From assembly GCA_944349635.1 (NCBI GenBank), contig CALVNH010000001.1:1-64000 (forward strand): DNA of 64,000 nt, in the 5' to 3' direction. The position numbers were made by a program, and so were the translations under genes. Of the stretch, positions 34,823-43,899 are shown one piece after another (the first letter of the stretch is position 1; each line of letters opens with the position of its first letter). The notes below the pieces were generated by a model that had not been told where the DNA came from, did no database searches, and saw only the letters and a list, made by a program, of their open reading frames with translations. The stretch comes from an uncultured Clostridia bacterium. Lineage in GTDB: Bacteria > Bacillota > Clostridia > Christensenellales > CAG-917.

Positions 34823-36004
34823 TTACGAGAATTTTTCTGCGATACCTTCGGCGACGGCGTGCGCACTCGTCCACGCCCACTGCAAATTGTATCCGCCGCA
34901 CAGTCCGTCCACATCCAGAGTTTCGCCAGCCGCAAACAACCCGTCACACAACAACGAGCACAAGTGCCCGTCGAATTCTCCGAGGGACAAGCCGCCGGAC
35001 ATAACCTGTGCCTGAGAAGCGTCCGAAAGCCCCGTCACCGTGATGGGATAATTCTTTATCGTCTTTGCCAGATTGAGCGCGTCCGCGTTCCCCGCGAAAT
35101 CGCGTTGCGCACGCGTCGCAATCCGCTCCGCGACTCTGGAATGGAACATTCCTCTCAGTGCAGAAACGGCGTTTCCGCCCGTTGCGGCGATAAAACGCAC
35201 GATTTCTTCTTCCGTTCTGTCGGGCATGAAATCGACTAATACGGTGTCGCCCTTCTCCGCTCTTCCTCGCGCGAACTCGGCGGAAATGTTGAATGTCGCG
35301 ATTCCGCTGATGCCGTTGTCCTTGAACAACACTTCTCCGCTCTCTTTACGTTCGCCGAGAGACAGAGAGCATTTCACGCGCACTCCGCTCAATCCCTTTA
35401 CGCTTTCCCTGTCGGTGCGCAAAGGCGCAAGCGAAGGCACAAAAGGTCTCACAGTATGCCCTGTGCCGCGGAAAAGTCCCAGGCTGTCCCTGCCTGCGGA
35501 AGCGGCGGAACCGCACGCCACCACAACGCAGTAGCAATCCATTCCGAACGACGTCTTTTTGCCGTCCGCAGTAGCGGTACCCTGCACGGTAAAAGTCTTT
35601 CCGTGACGGATGATGTTCTCCGCAACGTGCAGACACCTGATGTCGACGCCGTTCCTTTGCGCGGCACTTCTCAACACGTCCGAAACGGTCGACGCGCACT
35701 CCGAATAAGGATAAATCCTGTCCTCGATACGGCGCAACGCAAGTCCCATCGCCTCAAAATCGTGCATGGTCTCCGCGGGGCCGTAAGCCGCGAGATAATC
35801 CGACACGCGGGAATCGTTGTAAGCCGAAGCGGAACAGTTCACGTTGGTCAGATTGCATTTCCCGTTGCCGGTGGCAAGCAGTTTCTTTCCCACTCTGTCC
35901 GATGCTTCCAACACTGCAACGGAACGCCCTTTCAAAAGGGCGCACAAATAAAGAGCGGCGGCTCCTCCGCCTATAACGACCACATCATACCGGTTTTTCT
36001 TCAT
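34823..36004 (-). CDS. HI0933/BaiN-family FAD-dependent oxidoreductase
   Basis: A 393-aa flavoprotein with the N-terminal dinucleotide-binding motif VVIGGGAAAL (about 9-18) and the family-specific KKLLATGNGKCNLTN (about 40-54). It also has a second GISGIATFNIS-like segment and a C-terminal ETLDVDGLCGGYNLQWAWTSA that closes the FAD site. The family includes YhiN-like proteins and the bile-acid enzyme BaiN, but most members have no known substrate, so I do not assign one. The ATG has only a weak ribosome site. It stands alone between the MarR and ArsR units. Confidence 0.88.
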   Translation of the reverse strand: MKKNRYDVVVIGGGAAALYLCALLKGRSVAVLEASDRVGKKLLATGNGKCNLTNVNCSASAYNDSRVSDYLAAYGPAETMHDFEAMGLALRRIEDRIYPYSECASTVSDVLRSAAQRNGVDIRCLHVAENIIRHGKTFTVQGTATADGKKTSFGMDCYCVVVACGSAASAGRDSLGLFRGTGHTVRPFVPSLAPLRTDRESVKGLSGVRVKCSLSLGERKESGEVLFKDNGISGIATFNISAEFARGRAEKGDTVLVDFMPDRTEEEIVRFIAATGGNAVSALRGMFHSRVAERIATRAQRDFAGNADALNLAKTIKNYPITVTGLSDASQAQVMSGGLSLGEFDGHLCSLLCDGLFAAGETLDVDGLCGGYNLQWAWTSAHAVAEGIAEKFS

Positions 36005-36066
36005 ATTCTCATTTTAACATTGTCCGTCCCGTCTTGCAACAGTTGTCAAAAGCACTCGGCAAAAAC

Positions 36067-36092
36067 AAAAACGCCGCAAAAGCGGCGTTTTT
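36067..36092 (-). terminator. Terminator after arsR
   Basis: An 11-bp stem with AAAA loop (36067-36077 with 36082-36092) followed on the minus strand by TTTTTGTTTTT. Confidence 0.8.
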
Positions 36093-36153
36093 ACGTTATG
36101 CAAACAAAACAACGCGGTTTACATCAATAAGCCCGCAATTCATGTACGGAAAA

Positions 36154-36432
36154 TCACTTTTCCGCTTCCTGCATATACTTGAAATAATCGGTAAATTCAC
36201 GCAAGGTCTTGTCGTTTATGCTGTAATGCATCCAAAGTCCTTGTTTGTCCGCATTCACCAAACCGCTGCCGCACAGCAGTTTCATATGATAGCTCAAAGT
36301 AGGCTGGCTGCATTTGAGATGTTCGAGAATTTCGTTCGCGCACATTTCCTTGCCTTTGAGCATCTTGAAAATGCGCATTCTGTTGCTGTCGCTCAAAGCT
36401 TTGCAAATGTTGATATAATTTCTTTCGTCCAT
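36154..36432 (-). CDS. ArsR-family transcriptional regulator
   Basis: A 92-aa winged-helix repressor with ALSDSNRMRIFKML, EILEHLKCSQPTLSYHMKLL (recognition helix) and GLVNADKQGLWMHYSIN. A single Cys sits in the alpha-3 position (EMCANEI, instead of the ELCVCD pair of arsenic/cadmium sensors), so the inducer may not be a soft metal. The ATG at 36432 is chosen because GGGAG lies 8 nt upstream. A palindrome in its own promoter suggests autorepression. No transporter or resistance gene is directly downstream; the DUF6512 gene is 126 nt upstream on the same strand. Confidence 0.9.
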   Translation of the reverse strand: MDERNYINICKALSDSNRMRIFKMLKGKEMCANEILEHLKCSQPTLSYHMKLLCGSGLVNADKQGLWMHYSINDKTLREFTDYFKYMQEAEK

Positions 36433-36450
36433 ATAAATAACTCCCGTCAC

Positions 36451-36496
36451 TTAATCTAGTCGATTAATTTTACCACGCATCGGCGCATATTGTCAA
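36451..36496 (-). promoter_or_regulatory. arsR promoter and operator
   Basis: TTGACA (36491-36496), an 18-nt spacer and TAAAAT (36467-36472) on the minus strand, followed at once by the palindrome TTAATC-N5-GATTAA (36451-36467) across the expected transcription start. This is the classical position for an ArsR-type operator. Confidence 0.8.
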
Positions 36497-36558
36497 CATT
36501 CACAGTCTAAAACAGTTATATTAATTAATAATTAAATAATGCAAAAAAGCCCGTTACA

Positions 36559-37176
36559 TCACAGGAAAATTCCGTTTCCGAAACCGTAGGTGCCGTCCGT
36601 CGGGTCACAAAAAGGCGCAAGCGAAGGAGGGGTGACCGTGAATGTCAGGTATGCGCACAGCAGCAGCAGAATTCCGAGAACCGACAACGCGCAAAACAGC
36701 GCCGACCTTGGCGCAAGAAATGCAAACCCCGTGCAGACGAAGCCGCAAGCGACGGCAACCGTAAACACCGATACGTCCGCCGCAAGAACAGACTCCCCTG
36801 TATACGCCGTATACAGGTAAAACAGCGCGGGGATTATCAGCACGGGCAGCAGAATGCCCAAAAACGTTCCGAGCGCGTAATTGTCGAACTTTCCGGCAAA
36901 GGGCAACCCGCAGAGGAAGAACAGCATTGCGGGAAAGAACACAAGTTTGAGATGTTCCCATACGCTCTCGTTCACCGGGAAGAATATGCCTGCCGCCGCG
37001 CTCTCTCCCGACCACTCGTAGAAAAAGTGCGAAAGCGACCCGAGAACGTTCACGAACAGGAATCCCGTTACGCAGAACACAATCACGTCTCTTTTCGCAA
37101 CGGGCACACCCGCCTCGCGCAGACACAATCCCGAGCATAACGCATACAAACGGCTTTTAGACTTTTTTTCAATCAT
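36559..37176 (-). CDS. DUF6512-like membrane protein
   Basis: A 205-aa protein with five or six hydrophobic helices. The segment GSLSHFFYEWSG followed by FFPVNESVWEHLKLVFFPAML (split here for length) is the recognisable signature of this conserved Bacillota family, whose function is unknown. The ATG lacks a ribosome site, and TAAAAT lies 6 nt upstream, so the transcript may be leaderless. The C-terminal end (TDGTYGFGNGIFL) is polar and conserved in look. Confidence 0.75.
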   Translation of the reverse strand: MIEKKSKSRLYALCSGLCLREAGVPVAKRDVIVFCVTGFLFVNVLGSLSHFFYEWSGESAAAGIFFPVNESVWEHLKLVFFPAMLFFLCGLPFAGKFDNYALGTFLGILLPVLIIPALFYLYTAYTGESVLAADVSVFTVAVACGFVCTGFAFLAPRSALFCALSVLGILLLLCAYLTFTVTPPSLAPFCDPTDGTYGFGNGIFL

Positions 37177-37316
37177 AAACTTATTTTACCCTCAATCGCG
37201 ACGTTATATTCCGACGCCTTCCGCCGACGAAAAACCGATTTTGCGGCGCGCCTTCTTTCAATCTACGCCGACCACGGAATTTCGGTTCCGTCAAATTAAA
37301 AAATGGTAAAAAACGC

Positions 37317-37345
37317 TTGCCACGACAGGATTTTTAGTGTAATAT
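37317..37345 (+). promoter_or_regulatory. tRNA-Val promoter
   Basis: TTGCCA (37317-37322), a 17-nt spacer and TAATAT (37340-37345), 14 nt before the tRNA. Confidence 0.8.
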
Positions 37346-37359
37346 AACTCTTGCACTAC

Positions 37360-37436
<77 letters not shown>

Positions 37437-37467
37437 AAAACCAAAGTCAACCGACTTTGGTTTTTTT
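37437..37467 (+). terminator. tRNA-Val terminator
   Basis: A 12-bp A/T-flanked stem (37437-37448 with 37453-37464) ending in seven T residues directly after the tRNA. Confidence 0.9.
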
Positions 37468-37555
37468 ATTGCCCTTCCCGCCGTTTTTGCTTTACCCGCA
37501 TTTTTCAATCCGCCTTTGTTCGGCTCAAATCAAAATGCACGTCGCAGACATCAAA

Positions 37556-37581
37556 AAAATCCCCGTTCGAAAACGGGGATT
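37556..37581. terminator. Terminator of the purine-salvage operon
   Basis: Stem 37558-37567 with 37572-37581 around a 4-nt loop; on the minus strand it ends in a run of T residues, 22 nt past the last permease gene. Confidence 0.85.
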
Positions 37582-37603
37582 TTCGCTTAAATTGTAAAAC
37601 GCG

Positions 37604-38560
37604 CTATCGCTCCTCTCGGAAATACGTGACGCCGAGAGACGCAGGCGGCTGACTCTCCTTCTTGCTGACAATGCTGGTGATGACCAAAACCACAATCGTG
37701 ACAAGATACGGCATCATCTTGATGACTTCCTTCTGCGCGAAACTGACATCGAGATAGTTCGGCGCAAGGTAAAGCATACTGAATATGATTGAACCGAGGA
37801 TTGCCCAGTTGGGACGCCACACGGTGAAAATGACGAGTGCTACCGCCATCCAGCCGTAGACGTCGACGGAATATTCGATGTTGCCGCCGAGGTAGTCCAT
37901 AATGTAGAACAATCCGCCGAAGCCCGCAATCATACTGCCAATCATCGTTGCTGCGTATTTGTAATTCGTAACGCTTACGCCCGCGGCGTCCGCAGTGGCG
38001 GGATTTTCGCCCACGGCGCGCAGATTGAGACCGACTCGGGTTTTCTTTATGACAACGGCGGAGATTATTGCCAAAATAAACGCAATATACACAAGCGCGC
38101 CGTATGAAAAGAACAATTCACCGAAACCGCCCAATTTTTCTTCAAACGGGAAAGATTTGGTAAAGTACACCGCAACGGTTGTGAATCCCGTCGTGTCAAC
38201 AGTGCCTCCGACGAATGCCAAAAGACCTATACCGAAAGTCGTGAGTGCAAGTCCCGTGACGTTCTGATTGCAGCGCATGGAAATGGTGAGTACGCTGTAA
38301 ATGAGCCCGCCCAATCCGCCGAAAAGCATCGCCGTAATCATGGCAATTATCACTACGCTGGGACCGTTCATCTGGCTTATGTTTTCGAGAGATTTAATGT
38401 ATGCGGCAGCTCCGATAAGTCCGCCTGCTCCGCCCATGCACATGATGCCGGGAATGCCGAGGTTGAGGTTGCCCGACTTTTCCGTCAGCGTCTCGCCCAC
38501 GGAGCCGAACAGGAAAATGGCACTGAAACGAATTGCGCTCTGAAGGAAGGAAAGGAACAT
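37604..38560 (-). CDS. ABC permease of BMP-type nucleoside importer (second)
   Basis: A 318-aa inner-membrane permease with eight to ten helices of the RbsC/YufQ-like type (NLNLGIPGIMCMGG near the N-terminus and GLNLRAVGENPATADAAGVSV in the coupling loop). With the first permease, the duplicated ATPase and the BMP lipoprotein it forms a complete importer of the NupNOPQ type for nucleosides. Its ATG shares one base with the stop of the preceding permease gene. It is the last gene of the operon. Confidence 0.93.
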   Translation of the reverse strand: MFLSFLQSAIRFSAIFLFGSVGETLTEKSGNLNLGIPGIMCMGGAGGLIGAAAYIKSLENISQMNGPSVVIIAMITAMLFGGLGGLIYSVLTISMRCNQNVTGLALTTFGIGLLAFVGGTVDTTGFTTVAVYFTKSFPFEEKLGGFGELFFSYGALVYIAFILAIISAVVIKKTRVGLNLRAVGENPATADAAGVSVTNYKYAATMIGSMIAGFGGLFYIMDYLGGNIEYSVDVYGWMAVALVIFTVWRPNWAILGSIIFSMLYLAPNYLDVSFAQKEVIKMMPYLVTIVVLVITSIVSKKESQPPASLGVTYFREER

Positions 38561-39726
38561 TATGCCGTCACCTCCTCGCTGTTCTTGTCCAAGCCGACGG
38601 CGGTGTCTTCGCCTTCTGCATCGGGAGTGGAAATTTCGTTCTTCTTTTTAAAGGAACGGAACTTGATTTTGTAGTTGATGAAGAATTCGCATCCGATGAC
38701 CAGGAAGAAAAATATTCCCGTTATGATATCGGGGAAAGAACCTCCCATATTGAACACGGAAGCAACCTCACTTGCCCCTTGGTCTATAAAGACGTAAAGC
38801 ATCGAAGTAAACGACATCAGGAAGGGACTGAACTGACCGAGCCACGCCACGAGAATTGCGGTGAATCCACGTCCGCCGACGGTGGTTGTGGCAAGAGAAT
38901 GGTCGGTACCCGCAACGAGCAACAGTCCCGCCACTCCGCACAGAGCGCCCGAAAGCACCATGGTTCTTATGATGACCTTCTTGACGTTTATGCCGATATA
39001 TTTCGCGGTGTTCTCGCTCTCGCCGACAACCGACAACTCGTAACCGTGCTTGCTGAAACGAAAGTAGATGAACATCAACACGACAAGAACGGCGACCACG
39101 ATTATATTGATGACATAATTCTGCCCGCCCAGTTGCGGCATGTGACCGTATTTCAGAACACCGAGCACACCCGAACCGCTGGGCACCCACACGAATATGC
39201 AGCACGCCACAATCTGCATTGCCACATAGTTCATCATAAGGGTAAAGAGCGTTTCGTTGGTTCTCCACTTGGCTTTGAAAATCGCGGGAATGACCGCCCA
39301 CACGATGCTGAATGCGATGCTGAAAGCCGCCATAACGACCAGCAACAGTTCGTTGGGCATTTTGCCGCCGAAGTATTTGATGCAGACCACACAGGCAAGA
39401 CCGCCCATAAGCACCTGCCCTTCCGCGCCGATATTCCAGAACTTCATTTTGAAAGCGGGAGTTACGGCAAGCGCAATGCAAAGCAGAATTGCAGTGTTCT
39501 GGAACAGATTGAGAATGCGTCGCGGTGTGCCGAACACGCCGAGGAAAAGGTTCTTGAAGAAAAGCCCCATGCTGGCGCCGTCCGTCAGAATGGCACTGAT
39601 GACAGCGCTGACAAGCAACGCCGCCACAACCGCGCCGCCGCGAATGAGCCACGCCTGCCATTTTGGCACGTTGTCCCGTTTGGAAATATGAAACAGAGGC
39701 ACTCTGTCCGACTTCGCTTTAATCAT
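38560..39726 (-). CDS. ABC permease of BMP-type nucleoside importer (first)
   Basis: A 388-aa permease (YufP-like) with about ten helices, the segment PAFKMKFWNIGAEGQVLMGG and the coupling loop GYELSVVGESENTAKYIGINV. Its start overlaps the ATPase gene by 8 nt, so translation is coupled. A polar tail of about 45 residues follows the last helix. It pairs with the 318-aa permease to form the membrane channel of the nucleoside importer. Confidence 0.93.
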   Translation of the reverse strand: MIKAKSDRVPLFHISKRDNVPKWQAWLIRGGAVVAALLVSAVISAILTDGASMGLFFKNLFLGVFGTPRRILNLFQNTAILLCIALAVTPAFKMKFWNIGAEGQVLMGGLACVVCIKYFGGKMPNELLLVVMAAFSIAFSIVWAVIPAIFKAKWRTNETLFTLMMNYVAMQIVACCIFVWVPSGSGVLGVLKYGHMPQLGGQNYVINIIVVAVLVVLMFIYFRFSKHGYELSVVGESENTAKYIGINVKKVIIRTMVLSGALCGVAGLLLVAGTDHSLATTTVGGRGFTAILVAWLGQFSPFLMSFTSMLYVFIDQGASEVASVFNMGGSFPDIITGIFFFLVIGCEFFINYKIKFRSFKKKNEISTPDAEGEDTAVGLDKNSEEVTA

Positions 39727-41461
39727 TGGCGCAGCCCTCCTTTTCCTTAATCTCGACGGAACCGGTCATGAGCAGACCAATATCTTCCTTCTTTGCCTTT
39801 CTTCCGTCGACGATGCCCGTCACTCTGCCCGCGCAGATGACCATAATGCGGTCGCAAAGCTCGATGAGGACGTCGAGGTCTTCGCCGACATATATGACTG
39901 CCACCCCGCGTTCTTTCTGAGTGTTGAGCAAGTTGTAAATGGTATAAGAACTGTTGATATCAAGGCCTCTCACGGGATAAGCCGCCATGAGCACCGTGGG
40001 CGCGGAGGCTATTTCGCGTCCGACCAGAACTTTCTGAATGTTGCCACCCGAAAGGCGTCTGACGGGGGTATGAGAACTCGGCGTCACCACTTCGAGGTCG
40101 CGTATTATGTTTTCCGCAAGTTGCTTTGGGTTCTTTCTGTCCAAGAAAGGCAGTTTCCCCCGTTTGTAACTGCGGAGCATCATATTGTCGATGATGTCCA
40201 TATTGCCCACAAGTCCCATGCCGAGTCTGTCTTCGGGGACGAAAGAGAGTCTGACTCCCAGTTCGCGGATTTGCGCAGGTGTTTTGCGCACGAGATTTTC
40301 TTTCTTGCCCGTTGTCGGGTCGTTATAAGAGATTGTGCCCGAAGTGGGACGGTTGAGCCCCGCTATCGTTTCCAGCAATTCGCGCTGTCCGCTTCCCGCG
40401 ATACCCGCAATGCCCAGAATCTCTCCCGAATGCGCCGTGAAAGAAACGTTGTCGAGCACCTTGACGTTTTCGTGATTGACGAGAGTGAGATTGCTCACTT
40501 CCAGTCTGTCCTGCTCGTTTTCGGGAAGAGCGCGGGCTATGTTGAGCTCCGTCTTTCTGCCCACCATCATTTCCGTGAGTTCGTTGATGTCGGTTTCCGC
40601 GGTGTTGACGGTGGCAACGTGTTCCCCTTTGCGCAGAACCGCCACTCTGTCGCTGATTTCCATAACCTCGTTGAGTTTGTGCGTGATTATGATGATTGAC
40701 TTTCCGTCCTCGCGCATATTGCGTATGACGTCGAACAGTTTTTGCGTTTCCTGAGGGGTAAGCACCGCGGTGGGCTCGTCGAGAATGAGAATGTCCGCTC
40801 CGCGGTAAAGCACTTTTATGATTTCGACCGTCTGCTTTTCGCTGACAGACATGTCGTAAATTTTCTTGTTGAGGTCAATTTCAAAGCCGTATTTTGCGGC
40901 GACTTCCTTGATTTTCTGTCCGCGTTTGCGGGGCAACCAGTTGAAGCGCGCCTTGTAAAGAGCCTTTTCGAGCGGCAACAAGGCAATGCGGGCGTTGAGA
41001 CGGAATCTTCCGAAAGCCGTATCCGTCTGCCTGACAGTCTTTACGGGGGCTTCCGTATCGTCGTTGTCTATGACGTAAGTTGCCTTTGCCGCACGCTCCC
41101 TGAGCTCTGCCGACTTTTCTTTCAGCGCGAATTCAGGGGCTTTCTCTCCGAGCAGCACGTTGTCGATTGCGGAAAAGACGTCCACCAGCTTGAAATGCTG
41201 ATGCACCATACCGATTCCGTACTGGTATGCGTCGCGCGGAGAACGTATGACGACGGGCGCGCCGTCCACGAAAATCTGCCCTTCGTCGGGGAAATATATG
41301 CCCGAAAGCATGTTCATCAGCGTGGTTTTGCCGCTGCCGTTTTCTCCGAGAACGGACAAAATCTCACCCTTGTACACGGTGAGGTCGACATTCTTGTTGG
41401 CTACCACTTCGCCGAAGTATTTCGAAATGCCTTTCAGTTGAATTGCAACGGATTTGGCCAT
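39719..41461 (-). CDS. Nucleoside ABC importer ATPase with duplicated domain
   Basis: This 580-aa protein contains two ATPase domains, as in RbsA/NupO. The N-domain has Walker A GENGSGKTT (about 37-45), Walker B LILDEPTAVLTP and a degenerate MSVSEKQ signature. The C-domain has a degenerate Walker A (GIAGSGQRE) and a good LSGGNIQK signature. It is longer than the usual about 500-510 aa because of a basic insertion of roughly 60 residues (about 118-185) between the Q-loop and the first signature. It energises the two permeases encoded downstream. Confidence 0.93.
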   Translation of the reverse strand: MAKSVAIQLKGISKYFGEVVANKNVDLTVYKGEILSVLGENGSGKTTLMNMLSGIYFPDEGQIFVDGAPVVIRSPRDAYQYGIGMVHQHFKLVDVFSAIDNVLLGEKAPEFALKEKSAELRERAAKATYVIDNDDTEAPVKTVRQTDTAFGRFRLNARIALLPLEKALYKARFNWLPRKRGQKIKEVAAKYGFEIDLNKKIYDMSVSEKQTVEIIKVLYRGADILILDEPTAVLTPQETQKLFDVIRNMREDGKSIIIITHKLNEVMEISDRVAVLRKGEHVATVNTAETDINELTEMMVGRKTELNIARALPENEQDRLEVSNLTLVNHENVKVLDNVSFTAHSGEILGIAGIAGSGQRELLETIAGLNRPTSGTISYNDPTTGKKENLVRKTPAQIRELGVRLSFVPEDRLGMGLVGNMDIIDNMMLRSYKRGKLPFLDRKNPKQLAENIIRDLEVVTPSSHTPVRRLSGGNIQKVLVGREIASAPTVLMAAYPVRGLDINSSYTIYNLLNTQKERGVAVIYVGEDLDVLIELCDRIMVICAGRVTGIVDGRKAKKEDIGLLMTGSVEIKEKEGCAND

Positions 41462-41503
41462 GGAACCCTCCGATAATTTCCGTTGTGGGTTTTGCGTTGT
41501 TAA

Positions 41504-41549
41504 ATAAGCGGATAAGGCGGAGCGAACCGCTCCGCCTTAAACGGCTTAT
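41504..41549 (-). repeat. Hairpin between lipoprotein and ATPase genes
   Basis: A perfect 11-bp stem (41514-41524 with 41528-41538, AAC loop) inside an outer 6-bp pairing (41504-41509 with 41544-41549). It lacks a T-run, so it is better read as an mRNA-stabilising processing hairpin that keeps the binding-protein message more abundant than the downstream transporter genes. Confidence 0.7.
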
Positions 41550-41555
41550 CTGAAA

Positions 41556-42821
41556 TCATTTGAGTTCGGTGATACCTGCGATGCGGATATCGAAGTAAGG
41601 TGCGGAACGATAGACGGATTCGAGGAACACGCCGTTCAGAACAACCTGAGTGTCGCCTTCGAATTTTTCGTCGGTATCGACGTCTGCAATGTAAGAGGTG
41701 ATGGTGGAACCGTCAGCCTTGGTGAAGGTGCTGAGGTCGAACACTTTGCGGGTGCCGTTGAGAAGTTCTTCCTGAGCTGCCGCAACCGCGTTCTTGATTG
41801 CATCGGAAACATCGTTGCCGAATTCGAGAACCTGGACGGAATCGGTGGCAAGAGTGCCGACATAGTCGAAACCGACTGCCGTGACACCGTTGATGACGCA
41901 GTTGATGAGATATTCGAAATAGGGCTCCCAGTTGACCTTGCTGCCGATGAGGTAGGTGGACTTGTAGGTGACGCCGTCAACAACGATATCTTCCTTCGTG
42001 CTGATGTTGTAAGTGACGTTGGGGATAAGCACACCGTTCTTCTGAGAGTATTCCGCACAAGCGGTAGGTGCACCCATGCTGTCCGCGTGCTGGCTGATGA
42101 GCTGTGCGCCGCCCTTGATGAGAGCTTCCGCAGTACTCTTTTCCGCAACGGGGTCATACCAGCTACCGGTGTATTTGACGTCCATGGTGAGGGTGACGCC
42201 TTCATTCATAACGGATTTTGCACCGAGGTAGAAGGAGGTGTAACCGGAGACGACTTCCGCATAGGGGAACGCACCGACGTAACCCATTTTGAGGGAAGTT
42301 GCATCGGGATACATTTCTTTGAGTTTCATACCGGCGGCAACACCTGCGAGGTAACGACCTTCGTAGATAGAAGCAAACGCGTTATAGAAGTTGGGGAGCA
42401 GTTCGGTGTGCGCTTTGGTGCCGGTGGCATGAGCAAAACGGACGTTCGGGAATTCCTGGGCCGCTTTGAGCACGTAATCTTCGTGACCGAAGCTGTCTGC
42501 AAAGATGATGTTGCAGCCTTCGTTCACAAGGTCAACGGCCGCCTCGTAGCAAGCATTGTCCTCGGGAATGTTTCTCTTTATGGAAATTTGCACTCCGAGC
42601 TTTTTGGCAGCATTGTTGGCTGCGTCGATAAAGTTCTTGTCGTAGGTGCTGTTTTCGTCGTGCAACGCGATGAGACCGAACTTGATGTTTTCTTTCGCTA
42701 TGGGTTTGAAAGAAACAACCGTATTGTTGTCTTTGTCGGTGTTGTCGCATGCGACGAGAGCAACGGCAAGAGATGCCACAAGTGCAACGATGAGCACGAG
42801 TGCCAAGATTTTTTTCTTCAT
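41556..42821 (-). CDS. BMP-family nucleoside-binding lipoprotein
   Basis: A 421-aa extracytoplasmic substrate-binding protein of the basic membrane protein family. The signal peptide ends in a lipobox with the modified Cys at residue 25 (VALVACD). The family segments FGLIALHDENSTYDKNF, IIFADSFGHEDYVLKAAQEFP and the Asn/Asp-lined pocket segments follow. BMP proteins of this type bind purine nucleosides. It lies between xpt and the ATPase gene and is preceded by GGAGG. Confidence 0.93.
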   Translation of the reverse strand: MKKKILALVLIVALVASLAVALVACDNTDKDNNTVVSFKPIAKENIKFGLIALHDENSTYDKNFIDAANNAAKKLGVQISIKRNIPEDNACYEAAVDLVNEGCNIIFADSFGHEDYVLKAAQEFPNVRFAHATGTKAHTELLPNFYNAFASIYEGRYLAGVAAGMKLKEMYPDATSLKMGYVGAFPYAEVVSGYTSFYLGAKSVMNEGVTLTMDVKYTGSWYDPVAEKSTAEALIKGGAQLISQHADSMGAPTACAEYSQKNGVLIPNVTYNISTKEDIVVDGVTYKSTYLIGSKVNWEPYFEYLINCVINGVTAVGFDYVGTLATDSVQVLEFGNDVSDAIKNAVAAAQEELLNGTRKVFDLSTFTKADGSTITSYIADVDTDEKFEGDTQVVLNGVFLESVYRSAPYFDIRIAGITELK

Positions 42822-42861
42822 AGATACCTCCGTATTTTATGCCTTTCGGCTTGTTGACTGA

Positions 42862-43443
42862 TTAAATTTCCTGCTTGCGGAACGTCACCTTGCCGTCCGC
42901 CATGCTCTCGACAATGGCGAGCGAGCACACTTTCACGCCGCTTGCACGCAACGAGTCGCCTCCGCCCTGAAAGCCTTTTTCGATGGCAATCGCCGCACCG
43001 ACCAAATCGGCACCCGCCTGCTCAACGAGGGAGATGAGTCCTTTGAGAGCCTCGCCGTGGGCGAGAAAGTCGTCTATAATCAGGATGCGGTCGCCTTTGC
43101 AAAGGTATTCTTTCTCCACAAACACGGTGTTGACGTTGCCGTGAGTATAGCTCTTCACCGAAGCCGTATAACAGTCGGAAGAAATGTTCGCGGTTTTGCT
43201 CTTTTTAGCAAAAAGCACCGGGGCGTGAAAATGTCTTGCTGCGTAGCAGGCAATCGCTATCCCCGATGCTTCTATGGTCATTATTTTGGTGACGTTGTCG
43301 TCTTTGAAAAGGGCGTAGATTTCCTTCCCTATTTCCTCAAGTAAAGAGTCATCTATGAGATGATTGAGAAAACCGCCTACTTTCAGCACCTCCCCGGGAA
43401 AGACTTTCCCGTCCCGAAGAATGCGCTCTTCCAAAAGTTTCAT
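42862..43443 (-). CDS. xpt: Xanthine phosphoribosyltransferase
   Basis: Xpt converts xanthine and PRPP to XMP in purine salvage. The 193-aa protein has the PRPP-binding motif ILIIDDFLAHGEA (about 120-132), TIEASGIAIA (about 57-66) and SYTHG. The start at MKLLEERI follows AAGGAG; upstream frame extension is not supported. It is the first gene of the operon with the nucleoside importer, giving uptake and salvage in one transcript. I looked for the purine riboswitch common in front of xpt and did not find one. Confidence 0.94.
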   Translation of the reverse strand: MKLLEERILRDGKVFPGEVLKVGGFLNHLIDDSLLEEIGKEIYALFKDDNVTKIMTIEASGIAIACYAARHFHAPVLFAKKSKTANISSDCYTASVKSYTHGNVNTVFVEKEYLCKGDRILIIDDFLAHGEALKGLISLVEQAGADLVGAAIAIEKGFQGGGDSLRASGVKVCSLAIVESMADGKVTFRKQEI

Positions 43444-43899
43444 CCTCGCTCCTTCGTAAAGCGCGCAACCCGAACCCGACCTCTGACCCGCTCTGCCCGA
43501 CACGTTGCCGCAACGGAGCATATCAATTAAGGACGCGCGCACGAGCCCGCACGAAAAAGATACGATTATTATAAATAAAATAGTGCCTGCCCGCTTGCGC
43601 TAGCCCCTTGGGAGTACAACAAAAAACGAAGATTTCCGCGCGCTCTTTTGCGCGTTTGCGGAAGTCTTTGCACGCCGATTCAGCCGACATTCCGATATTG
43701 CAGGAAATGGCGGTTTATGACGTTTTTCGACTGTTTCAACCACCGTTTTCGCGCATTTCGGAACACTGCTCTCTCCGCACCCTTCCCTTTCAGACCGCCT
43801 GATACAGAACCGTTTCTGTTTTCTGCGACAAAAATGCCGCGCTCCGAAACAGTCGGGCGCGGCACCTTAAAACCTTTTTTCCTGCGATTTCCTGAGGCG
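43444..43899. other. Intergenic stretch upstream of xpt
   Basis: About 456 nt with no credible gene. It contains the leader of xpt (GC-rich, with no recognisable riboswitch), an AT-rich patch at 43560-43582 that may be the xpt promoter, and the terminator of the aldolase operon at its right end. Confidence 0.5.
43834..43865 (-). terminator. Terminator of the aldolase operon
   Basis: A 13-bp GC-rich stem (43834-43847 with 43853-43865, one mismatch) followed on the minus strand by TTTTT, 35 nt after the aldolase stop. Confidence 0.8.

Noticed and set aside
43444..43620. Possible purine riboswitch in front of xpt
   Set aside because: I looked for the conserved TATA...GG, AGTTTCTACC-like and CCGTAAA-like blocks and did not find them on the minus strand; the leader is GC-rich with only unspecific pairing.
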